NCBI GenBank assembly: GCA_964430915.1
Contig: CAYSHT010000053.1
Span: 1-13,788 of the forward strand
Reading direction: 5' to 3'
Origin: JAFGBH01 sp964430915
Lineage (GTDB): Bacteria; Desulfobacterota; Syntrophia; Syntrophales; UBA2210
DNA length: 13,788 nt
Shown here: positions 1 through 5,820 of the stretch, piece after piece
Layout of the letters: each line of letters opens with the position of its first letter
How positions within the stretch are numbered: the stretch's first letter is position 1
The notes under the pieces: model-generated
Seen by the model: the letters and a program-made list of their open reading frames with translations, nothing else
What the model was told of the DNA's origin: nothing
The model's database searches: none
Position numbers and translations under genes: made by a program

Positions 1-80
1 AGGAAGTACTGTTCTGCATTATTCTGAAATACAGTGAATGGCCCCGCTTGTGTGACAGGAGGATTTTACAATATGGCAGC

Positions 81-120
81 ATTCAAGAGGTCAGGTGCTC
101 GAATCTCCTCGGTTCCACCA
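81..120 (+). other. tRNA 3'-half-like remnant ending in CCA
   Basis: The segment reads like the 3' part of a bacterial tRNA: a variable-loop-like AGGTC, a T-arm resembling AGGTG-CTCGAAT-CTCCT (one stem mismatch, and C where T54 is expected), an acceptor-like CGGTTCC, then A and an encoded CCA at 118-120. No D-arm, anticodon arm or matching 5' acceptor strand is visible at a proper distance in positions 1-80, so a complete functional tRNA is not supported. It is most likely a decayed tRNA or a tRNA 3' end left by a past integration. A chance resemblance is possible. Confidence 0.35.
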
Positions 121-130
121 GAGATAGGAA

Positions 131-162
131 GGGGTATGAAATTTAACAAAATTTCATACCCC
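131..162. terminator. perfect 14-bp hairpin downstream of NMO gene
   Basis: A perfect inverted repeat has arms GGGGTATGAAATTT (131-144) and AAATTTCATACCCC (149-162) around the loop AACA. It lies 36 bp beyond the stop codon of the minus-strand NMO gene, where a transcription terminator is expected. Neither side carries a clean T-run: the plus side continues CATATTTCTTATTT, and the minus side TTCCTATCTC. It may act as a weak bidirectional terminator or an mRNA 3'-end stabiliser. Confidence 0.55.
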
Positions 163-198
163 CATATTTCTTATTTACTACGCGATTTTTATCAGCTT

Positions 199-1248
199 CT
201 ATTTGACTGCCTCGGAAAGCTGATTTTCGATCCCCTCCGCCTCGGCAGTCATCCTCTCAAAGAGTTCGGCAACGGTGGGAATGTCGTGGAGAAGCCCTGT
301 TGACTGTCCTACCGTCAGGACTCCCTTTTGCACATCCCCCTCTTCGGTCGCAAGGCTTATTGCCTTAAAGGCATTTGCCAGGTAGGCCATCATGACCGTG
401 TTTTTGAACCCCGAGAGCATGACTCCGATAAACAGTTTGAAATAGGGGAGATTCAGCATTTTGGCGACATCTTTGGACGTCGTCATGGCGGAAAGGAAGT
501 TCGGCATTCCAAGGAACCCCTTCTTGTATGCCTTGACAGCCGCAGCCGTCTTCAGAGAACGACACCCGAGCCCGTCGAAGTAGCGCCCGTAAATCGTATC
601 GTCTGCCCCTTTCTCCAGTGAAAGTTTCTTGTAGTTTTCATGAAGACCGCTTTCCTTTGTCGCCATTAAACGGGTCCCCATGGATATCCCCGAGGCTCCA
701 AGAGCAAGGGCAGCCATAAGCCCTCTCCCGTCGGCGAATCCACCGGCGGCAATGACGGTGATGTCTACGACGTCGGCGATAGTCGGTATCAGAACAAGTG
801 ATGTTGCGTCACCGCCGTGTGCGGCCGCCTCATGTCCCGTTGCAATAATACCATCTGCCCCCTGTTTTTGAGCCGCCAGGGCATGGCGTTCATTGACCAC
901 GGTTGCAAAGACCTTTCCCCCATACTTGTGGGCTGCCTCTGCAATCCAGTCGCCCTTGCCGAGAGAAAAATTGATAACGGGCACCTTTTCCTCAAGGAGA
1001 ACCTTTGCGTTTTCCTTTGCGCCGGGGAAAAGGAGTGTCGCGTTTGCCCCGAAGGGTTTGTCAGTCAGTTCGCGAATCTTGATAATGGACTTTCGTGTTT
1101 CGGAAGTACCCAGTGGACCGGTGGCGAGTATGCCAAGCCCCCCTGCATTTGAAACGGCCGCTACCATTTCGGGGATACTGACCCAGCTCATACCTGAAAG
1201 CATGATGGGATACTTGATCCCGAGAAGTTCAGTCATCCGTGTCTTCAT
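199..1248 (-). CDS. nitronate monooxygenase / FabK-like FMN oxidoreductase
   Basis: This 349-residue protein is a soluble TIM-barrel flavoprotein of the nitronate monooxygenase (2-nitropropane dioxygenase) family, which also contains the enoyl-ACP reductase FabK. Visible signatures are an N-terminal GIKYPIMLSGM strand, the family motif GHEAAAHGG (residues 138-146, with candidate catalytic His139 and His144), AAGGFADGRG (167-176) and GASGISMGTR (184-193), the last two forming the FMN-phosphate site. Length is normal for the family. The start is ATG with AAGGAG seven bases upstream. The gene is monocistronic as far as the window shows, with its own sigma-70-like promoter and a palindrome in the leader. 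The family fold is clear; the substrate is not. Nitronate detoxification and an enoyl reductase-like role in acyl metabolism are both possible. Confidence 0.93.
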   Translation of the reverse strand: MKTRMTELLGIKYPIMLSGMSWVSIPEMVAAVSNAGGLGILATGPLGTSETRKSIIKIRELTDKPFGANATLLFPGAKENAKVLLEEKVPVINFSLGKGDWIAEAAHKYGGKVFATVVNERHALAAQKQGADGIIATGHEAAAHGGDATSLVLIPTIADVVDITVIAAGGFADGRGLMAALALGASGISMGTRLMATKESGLHENYKKLSLEKGADDTIYGRYFDGLGCRSLKTAAAVKAYKKGFLGMPNFLSAMTTSKDVAKMLNLPYFKLFIGVMLSGFKNTVMMAYLANAFKAISLATEEGDVQKGVLTVGQSTGLLHDIPTVAELFERMTAEAEGIENQLSEAVK

Positions 1249-1280
1249 AGATCTCTCCTTTTTTCGCTTTATTGTATATG

Positions 1281-1303
1281 GAAAAAATAGTTGCTATTTT
1301 TTC
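1281..1303. promoter_or_regulatory. perfect 10-bp inverted repeat in NMO gene leader
   Basis: GAAAAAATAG (1281-1290) and CTATTTTTTC (1294-1303) are exact reverse complements around TTG. The repeat sits between the predicted -10 box and the start codon of the minus-strand NMO gene, a typical place for a repressor operator. It is AT-rich and would make only a weak RNA hairpin. The cognate regulator is unknown. Confidence 0.4.
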
Positions 1304-1316
1304 TTGTCATTTTCTC

Positions 1317-1332
1317 TGGCGCAAATCGTGCA
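1317..1332 (+). promoter_or_regulatory. candidate sigma-54 (-24/-12) promoter
   Basis: TGGCGCAAATCGTGCA matches the RpoN consensus TGGCACG-N4-TTGCW closely, with GG and GC exactly 10 nt apart and TGGC and TGCA intact. It points rightward, away from the NMO gene, and transcription would start near 1343. The nearest plus-strand gene is the ZraP-like gene 750 bp away, so the transcript would be a long leader or a small RNA. The site overlaps the minus-strand NMO promoter. Chance occurrence cannot be excluded. Confidence 0.4.
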
Positions 1333-1362
1333 TTATGTATATGGCAGAAATTTTTGTGTCAA
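1332..1362 (-). promoter_or_regulatory. sigma-70-like promoter of NMO gene
   Basis: On the minus strand a perfect -35 TTGACA (1362-1357) is followed by TACATA at a 17-nt spacing (1339-1334) or CATAAT at 19 nt (1337-1332). Transcription would start near 1325, giving a leader of about 75 nt that carries the palindrome at 1281-1303. Confidence 0.5.
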
Positions 1363-1388
1363 GTTGAATTTTGAATTGAACAGCGAAC

Positions 1389-1453
1389 ATTCCCCGCAAT
1401 TTGTCGGAGCAAAAGCGGAGATCCCGCTTATACGGGATTGCGGTGGAGCTTCA
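1389..1453. repeat. decayed REP-like hairpin pair (copy A)
   Basis: The segment begins ATTCCCCGCAAT and ends with ATTGCGGTGGAGCTTCA, so CCGCAAT and ATTGCGG can pair across it. A nested hairpin ATCCCG-CTTATA-CGGGAT lies inside. Its ends match the ATTCCCCGC...GAGCTTC pattern of the hairpins at 4318-4411, and the GGAGCTTCA end also occurs at 1955-1994. It looks like one insertion-altered copy or two overlapping degenerate copies. Confidence 0.5.
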
Positions 1454-1480
1454 ACTAAAAAGAAAGGGTTTTGTGGCTCT

Positions 1481-1516
1481 GAAAAAAATAGGGGGAAGGC
1501 CGAATGACCTTCCCCC
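1481..1516 (-). terminator. intrinsic terminator read on the minus strand
   Basis: GGGGGAAGG (1491-1499) and CCTTCCCCC (1508-1516) form a perfect 9-bp stem with an 8-nt loop. Read on the minus strand the stem is followed immediately by TATTTTTTTC (1490-1481), a classic intrinsic terminator. On the plus strand it is followed by GGAGG and then TTTTT, which is weaker. No minus-strand protein gene lies upstream of it, so it implies a non-coding transcript coming from about 1520-1900. Confidence 0.6.
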
Positions 1517-1680
1517 GGAGGTTTTTGCCAACCGACGTATTCTCGATATCAGAATCACGTCATCATTCAATAACCGGCTCAGAAACAGCGATACTGGCAC
1601 TTATAAAAGGCCAGTATCTTGTATAAATAGATCGGTTGGTTAGGGTCTAAGCCAGAAAACTAGGAGGGGTTTTCTGACTT
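1484..1680 (-). ncRNA. candidate structured small RNA with terminator
   Basis: Four hairpins are packed into 190 bp: CAGAAAAC/GTTTTCTG (1653-1660/1669-1676), GATACTGGC/GCCAGTATC (1590-1598/1610-1618), ATTCT/AGAAT extended by ACGT on both sides (1535-1560), and the terminator at 1491-1516. CCAACCG (1528-1534) is complementary to CGGTTGG (1633-1639), which would close a three-way junction around the middle two hairpins. On the minus strand the structure leads straight into a terminator with a T-run, as in an independent sRNA. I do not recognise an RNA family and see no clear promoter, so strand and extent are inferred. Confidence 0.35.
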
Positions 1681-1881
1681 GACTTTATGATGTAGGAAGA
1701 TGCATATTGCGTGCCAGGTCCGGTGTATTTGAATAACCACATGAAATATATGGATGTTTCTGAGATATGCAGGCGGTATAATCATTACGCATTCAGGAAA
1801 GAAATGTCGAGAAGTTCCTGACTGAATTACAATAAATAAATAATAACAACCGGTTGGTCTCAAGGTACATTTTTGGTAAAA

Positions 1882-1899
1882 TTCGACAAAATTGTCGAA
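1882..1899. promoter_or_regulatory. 18-bp palindrome, possible activator site upstream of zraP-like gene
   Basis: TTCGACAA (1882-1889) and TTGTCGAA (1892-1899) are exact reverse complements around AA. The site is about 190 bp upstream of the ZraP-like start codon, a usual distance for an enhancer of an NtrC-family activator such as the one encoded at 4432-5796. The link to that regulator is inferred; a different dimeric regulator would fit equally well. Confidence 0.4.
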
Positions 1900-1954
1900 C
1901 GCTGATTTGTTTTATGTGATACAATCCATATCAGTTGACAGGGAGTGCACCCGC

Positions 1955-1994
1955 AAGCCCCGCCCACAGGGCGGGGAGCTTCACTTTTGAAGCT
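1955..1994. repeat. IS200/IS605-type end or REP-like double hairpin (copy B)
   Basis: CCCCGCCC (1958-1965) and GGGCGGGG (1969-1976) form a perfect 8-bp stem with an ACA triloop. They are followed directly by AGCTTCA (1977-1983) and TGAAGCT (1988-1994), a second hairpin. A GC-rich stem ending in GGGGAGCTTCAC resembles the right ends of IS200/IS605 elements and the 3' part of TnpB-associated RNAs, and also REP elements mobilised by related Y1 transposases. No transposase or TnpB gene is nearby, so this is a remnant or a REP-like unit. It would lie in the leader of the ZraP-like gene if transcription starts upstream. Confidence 0.5.
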
Positions 1995-2088
1995 ATTTTA
2001 ATAGTATAAATCGTGGTATAGGGAATACGCGAAATCTGGGGTAACGGTGAGAAGGGGTTTGATATCATTTAAAAAAGAGAAGGAAAAA

Positions 2089-2529
2089 ATGAGGAAATAT
2101 TTCCTGATTGCCGTCATTTTTATTTTTCTGGGTTCGTATGCCGCTGTCTGGGCTCAGGGATCAGTGGAAGAAAAAAAAGACAATAATTCAGTTCCAGAAA
2201 GCAAGGAATGTATCCCCCTCTCGAAAATGGAGCTCTCTTCAGGACAGGACGAATCGATAGAGGCAATCAGGTCCAGCTATCGGAGGAGAATTCTCCAGCT
2301 TCGCAGTAATCTTATGGTGAAGAGAATTGAGATACGAAGCCTGTTGAATGATCCCGAGACAGGCGAAGAAAGGGTGCTTGCCAAGGCGGGTGAAATCGAA
2401 GATCTGAACAGGGCGTTCGACAGGGTGGTGCTCAACTACCAGTTGGAGATACGAAGGGTTCTCTCGCCCGAGCAGATAAAGGTCTGGTGCACAAGAGGGG
2501 AAATGTCTGCCAAGAGAGACTGGAAATGA
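2089..2529 (+). CDS. Spy/CpxP/ZraP-family periplasmic protein
   Basis: This is a 146-residue exported helical protein. Residues 1-22 form a signal peptide (MRKY, hydrophobic core, AAVWA then cleavage before Q23). The mature part is mostly charged helix with the family pattern of an IxxRxxLxxxR helix, a SLLNDPETGE turn (84-93), AKAGEIEDLNRAF (98-110) and LEIRRVLSPEQ (119-129). Family members are periplasmic chaperones or metal-responsive accessories of envelope-stress systems. I chose ATG 2089 because it gives a normal signal peptide and has AGAAGGA upstream; a GTG at 2047 would add 14 lysine-rich residues. The protein contains no histidine and two cysteines (Cys41, Cys134), so His-based zinc binding as described for ZraP is unlikely. 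The stop overlaps the kinase start (ATGA). Confidence 0.82.
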   Translation: MRKYFLIAVIFIFLGSYAAVWAQGSVEEKKDNNSVPESKECIPLSKMELSSGQDESIEAIRSSYRRRILQLRSNLMVKRIEIRSLLNDPETGEERVLAKAGEIEDLNRAFDRVVLNYQLEIRRVLSPEQIKVWCTRGEMSAKRDWK

Positions 2530-4301
2530 AAAGGGTAAAAAAGATAATTCAGCAGAGATCGTCCGCTCGGTATAGCAGGACTTTTCTGCAGCCTCTTACG
2601 GTGGCCCTCGTCATGGTGGGTTTTGCTATCCTTATTCTGGTAATGGGGCTCATGGACCTGGGGAGACTCGACACGACCCTCGTCGGTTTCATGGAAAACA
2701 GGGGCCTCGACATAATAACGACGGTCGAAAATGTGGCGCAGGAGAATCTGACCTATCTCTATCAGACACTGAAGGAGGATCAGGAAGAGGACGAATTTGT
2801 TCCCCTCACGGATAAGGCCTTTTCTCCGCAGGAGTCTCTCGTTAAAAATTTGGTCGATTTGGCGCGGGACATTGATGCCAGATGGAAAAAGGAGCTTTTG
2901 AACGAAAAGGACCTTGAGGAGATAGCCGAAAGGGAAAGCCTCTGGCTTATAGCCGTTCTCAATGAAGAGGGCGCAATCGTGTTTCAGAGCCGGGAGTTTC
3001 TCCAGGACCTTCCCCCGAAAACGAGCGTTGCCGCATCGAGGCAGGAGGAGATCATGATAGATCTCTTCAACAGATTTGGAAAACTCGACGAGATCGGATA
3101 TATCGCGCTTCGCCGAAAGGATGGAAGCGGCACGATAGTTATAGCACTTGACGACAAAGGATTGCGGTATTGGAGCTCCAAGATCGCCGTGGAAAAGGCA
3201 ATCGAAGAGGTAGGGTGGGGGCAGGGACTGGCCTACCTCGTCGTCATGAATAAATATGGCAAGGCCCTGGGCCGTGCGGGAGAAGTTCCCGAAAAATTTG
3301 AAGAAATGGATGCAATATCCCTCGATGTGTTGGAGGGCAGGTTGAAAAAGGCAAGCCGAAAGATGGTCTTTCAGGAAAAGAGGCTCCTGGAGATTATTGT
3401 TCCCGTCCATCTTGACGAAAAGATGGTTGGATTCGCACGTCTCGGTCTGGACCGGGCCGGGGGCGACACAATATTGCTGGAAAACAGGAACCGAATGATA
3501 ACCTCCATGATTTTTATTATGGTTATCGGCATACTTTCAGTGTGGGCCCTTTACAGGAATCAGAAGAGAAATGCCGAACGAGTGGAGGAAATGGAAAAAC
3601 AGCTGCAGCAGGCAGAACGGCTTTCCGCTCTTGGTCAGCTTGCCGCCGGTGTCGCCCATGAGATCCGCAATCCCCTGAATGCCATCAGTATGGCGAGTCA
3701 ACGAGTCAGACGGGAATATATGCCGGCGGATGAGAAAAAGAAGAAAGGCTTCTACCATATTACGGGAATAATTCGCGATGAGATACGGCGCCTGAACGGA
3801 ATTATTGAAGAATTTGCCACCTTTTTCAGGAGTCGCAGGCTGGAATTGAGTGATCATTCAGTGGGGTATGTATTGCAGAAGATAATAAGTCTCATGGAGG
3901 AGGAGGCTACATCGAGGGGAATCAGGATGGAGGCCCGGTATAACGATAGCAATATTATGGTTCCCATGGATATGGATAAGATGAAACAGGCACTCTATAA
4001 TATCCTGAAAAACGCCATGGAGTCGATCCCGGGTAAAGGCACCATCTCGGTTATCGTCGAGCCGAACGGAAAGGACAAGATGAGTATCAGAATTTCCGAT
4101 ACCGGTTCCGGCCTGACCTCTACCGAGATTGATCGAATATTTAATCCTGAATATACGACGAAGGAAAAGGGCCTGGGACTTGGGCTTCCCCTCGCCCATG
4201 AAATCATAAAGGGTCACAATGGGGAAATTCAAGTGGAGAGCACAATAGACTCGGGGACCACCTTTGAAATTCTGCTCCCAACAGAGAGTAATCAGGCGTG
4301 A
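2526..4301 (+). CDS. membrane sensor histidine kinase (NtrB/ZraS type)
   Basis: The 591-residue kinase starts at ATG 2526 inside the ATGA overlap with the previous stop. Order of parts: TM1 (about 20-43), a periplasmic region of about 280 residues, TM2 (about 324-344), a short coiled coil, HisKA with phospho-acceptor His378 in GVAHEIRNPLNAI, and a HATPase with N-box Asn492/Asn496 (YNILKNAMES), G1 DTGSGL (525-530) and G2 KGLGLGL (548-554). The periplasmic part has two Cache/PAS-like stretches, AVLNEEGAIVFQSRE and VVMNKYGKALGRAGE, and ends with EIIVPVHLDEKMVGFARLGL, a pattern typical of double-Cache sensors. It should phosphorylate the regulator encoded downstream. The placement matches ZraS, but the sensor is larger than in enteric ZraS, so the ligand is open. 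A start at GTG 2487 is less likely. Confidence 0.92.
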   Translation: MKRVKKIIQQRSSARYSRTFLQPLTVALVMVGFAILILVMGLMDLGRLDTTLVGFMENRGLDIITTVENVAQENLTYLYQTLKEDQEEDEFVPLTDKAFSPQESLVKNLVDLARDIDARWKKELLNEKDLEEIAERESLWLIAVLNEEGAIVFQSREFLQDLPPKTSVAASRQEEIMIDLFNRFGKLDEIGYIALRRKDGSGTIVIALDDKGLRYWSSKIAVEKAIEEVGWGQGLAYLVVMNKYGKALGRAGEVPEKFEEMDAISLDVLEGRLKKASRKMVFQEKRLLEIIVPVHLDEKMVGFARLGLDRAGGDTILLENRNRMITSMIFIMVIGILSVWALYRNQKRNAERVEEMEKQLQQAERLSALGQLAAGVAHEIRNPLNAISMASQRVRREYMPADEKKKKGFYHITGIIRDEIRRLNGIIEEFATFFRSRRLELSDHSVGYVLQKIISLMEEEATSRGIRMEARYNDSNIMVPMDMDKMKQALYNILKNAMESIPGKGTISVIVEPNGKDKMSIRISDTGSGLTSTEIDRIFNPEYTTKEKGLGLGLPLAHEIIKGHNGEIQVESTIDSGTTFEILLPTESNQA

Positions 4302-4317
4302 ATTGGGAAGTGAGCGC

Positions 4318-4411
4318 ATTCCCCTCTGCTTGCGGCGGGAGAAGCGAGAATAAAAAATAAACATTTTCCTTAACAATCGGAGATTCCCCGCAACTTGTTG
4401 CGGGAAGCTTC
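4318..4411. repeat. two REP-like hairpins between kinase and regulator (copies C and D)
   Basis: At 4383-4411 the unit ATTCCCCGCAACTTGTTGCG followed by GGAAGCTTC has the palindrome CCCGCAAC/GTTGCGGG (4387-4394/4397-4404). At 4318-4345 a degenerate relative starts ATTCCCC, has GCTTGC at the centre and continues GGCGGGAG. Both are followed by similar A-rich tails. The units fill most of the 130-bp gap inside the presumed kinase-regulator operon, where such hairpins can change mRNA stability or cause partial termination. Confidence 0.6.
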
Positions 4412-4431
4412 AAAAATAAAGGGGATATCAG

Positions 4432-5796
4432 GTGAAGAAGCTCAACATGCTCGTCGTTGAAGATGGACAGTCTCAGAGGGAGATGCTGCGCGATTTTCTC
4501 GAGCAGGAAGGGCATGCCATAGAAGAGGCGGAAAACGGGGAGATGGCAATTCAAAAGGTTCAAAGCGGCCATTTCGACTTTATCCTTCTCGATTATAAGA
4601 TGCCCGGCATGGATGGCATGGAGGTGCTCAAAAAGGTCAAGGGAATCAATCCGGAAATCGATATCGTGATGATGACCGCCTACGGGACGATAGAAACCGC
4701 CGTGGATACGATGAAGGCGGGGGCTGTCGATTATATTACCAAGCCCGTTGACCTGGACGAACTCCTTATCCTCATCGACAGAATATCCGAGCGGAAAACG
4801 CTCATCAGGGAAAATGAGATTCTCAGGGAAAAACTCTGGAAAAAGGGGATTACCACCGATCAGATCATATACCGGAATCCGAAAATGGAGGAATTAATCA
4901 ATATGGTGGCACGGGTCTCGGCAAGTCGTGCCACCGTTTTGATTCAGGGTGAAAGTGGTACCGGCAAGGAACTCTTCGCCCGGCTGATTCATAAGATGAG
5001 CCCCCGTTCTGAGAAACCGATGATCGTGGTAAACTGCAGCGCCCTCCCGGAGACCCTTCTGGAAAGTGAACTCTTCGGTCATGAAAGGGGGGCATTTACG
5101 GGGGCAACGGCACGGCGGAAGGGAAGATTCGAGGAGGCCGACGGCGGGACCCTCTTCCTCGATGAGATCGGGGAACTTTCGCTCCCCGTGCAGGTAAAAC
5201 TCCTCAGATTTATTCAGGAAAGAGAGTTTCAACGACTCGGTGGAAATCAGACGATCCGTTCAGACGTCAGGATCATCAGTGCAACCAACCGCAACCTCGA
5301 AGACAGGGTCAAGGATGGCAGGTTTCGGGATGACCTCTATTACCGGCTCAATGTGGTCGTGATGAACATACCGCCGCTTCGGGAACGGAAGGAGGACGTC
5401 CCTTTTCTGATAAAACACTTTATCGAAGGCTTTTCTTCGGAAAACAAGAAGGAGATCACCGGCGTGAGCAGCGAGGCAATGGACCTTCTCCTCAAATATG
5501 ATTATCCGGGGAATGTCCGGGAGCTTGAAAATGTCATCGAAAGGGCGGCGGTAATCGCGAGGGACCCCGTCATATCCCTCAGGGATCTCCCCTTCACGGA
5601 AGTTACCTCCAATCACGGTTATGGTGTAAGTGCGGAAGGAAATACCATGAAGGATTCAATCGAGACACTGGAGATTCAGTTGATAGGTGAGGCCCTCTCC
5701 GATGCCGGCCACAACCAGACAAAGGCTGCGGATATCCTGGGCATCAGCGAGAGGACCCTGCGTTACAAAATGAAAAAATACGGTCTCAAAGACTGA
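4432..5796 (+). CDS. NtrC/ZraR-family sigma-54-dependent response regulator
   Basis: The 454-residue regulator has three domains. The receiver (about 5-120) has acidic Glu10/Asp11, phospho-acceptor Asp54 (FILLDYKMPG), Thr82 and Lys104. The AAA+ sigma-54 activation domain (about 143-375) has Walker A GESGTGKE (173-180), the sigma-54-contacting loop GAFTGA (220-225), Walker B GGTLFLDEIG (238-247) and the arginine-finger region RFRDDLYYRLNV. A Fis-type HTH closes the protein (NQTKAADILGISERTLRYKM, 428-447). It would be phosphorylated by the upstream kinase, bind enhancer sites and drive RpoN-dependent transcription. The start is GTG with AGGGG upstream at good spacing; an ATG five codons on is the alternative. 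It ends 24 bp from the convergent amrS gene with no clear terminator between. Confidence 0.95.
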   Translation: MKKLNMLVVEDGQSQREMLRDFLEQEGHAIEEAENGEMAIQKVQSGHFDFILLDYKMPGMDGMEVLKKVKGINPEIDIVMMTAYGTIETAVDTMKAGAVDYITKPVDLDELLILIDRISERKTLIRENEILREKLWKKGITTDQIIYRNPKMEELINMVARVSASRATVLIQGESGTGKELFARLIHKMSPRSEKPMIVVNCSALPETLLESELFGHERGAFTGATARRKGRFEEADGGTLFLDEIGELSLPVQVKLLRFIQEREFQRLGGNQTIRSDVRIISATNRNLEDRVKDGRFRDDLYYRLNVVVMNIPPLRERKEDVPFLIKHFIEGFSSENKKEITGVSSEAMDLLLKYDYPGNVRELENVIERAAVIARDPVISLRDLPFTEVTSNHGYGVSAEGNTMKDSIETLEIQLIGEALSDAGHNQTKAADILGISERTLRYKMKKYGLKD

Positions 5797-5820
5797 GAAC
5801 TTCCGACCCCCCCCGTTTTT

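Larger units (their letters stand above)
1249..2088. other. 840-bp structured intergenic region
   Basis: No convincing protein gene is present on either strand. The region holds, left to right: a leader palindrome (1281-1303), a sigma-54-like site (1317-1332, plus strand), the sigma-70-like promoter of the NMO gene (1332-1362, minus strand), decayed REP/IS-like hairpins (1389-1453), a hairpin with a minus-strand T-run (1481-1516), three more hairpins with a long-range closing stem (1528-1676), an 18-bp palindrome (1882-1899) and an IS200/IS605-type double hairpin (1955-1994). Positions 1680-1880 show nothing I recognise. Confidence 0.7.

Noticed and set aside
34..303. Plus-strand reading frame of 89 codons, with an AGGAGG before an internal ATG at 73
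   Set aside because: It runs through the 14-bp hairpin and into the antisense of the NMO gene, and its product resembles no known family.
893..1507. Plus-strand reading frame of 204 codons opposite the NMO gene
   Set aside because: It is antisense to a clearly real flavoprotein gene and extends into intergenic repeats; composition is not protein-like.
1660..1863. Minus-strand reading frame of 67 codons in the intergenic region
   Set aside because: No ribosome site and no recognisable domain; it overlaps hairpin sequence.
1940..1955. AGGGAGTGCACCCGCA as a sigma-54 promoter for the ZraP-like gene
   Set aside because: GG and GC spacing is right but the rest of the -24 and -12 boxes is poor, and the start would fall inside a GC-rich hairpin. 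A weaker case than 1317-1332.
2005..2022. TATAAA and TATAGG as -10 boxes for the ZraP-like gene
   Set aside because: No -35 box at 16-18 bp spacing is convincing for either.
2436..3410. Minus-strand reading frame of 324 codons opposite the kinase gene
   Set aside because: Antisense shadow of a kinase with all catalytic boxes present.
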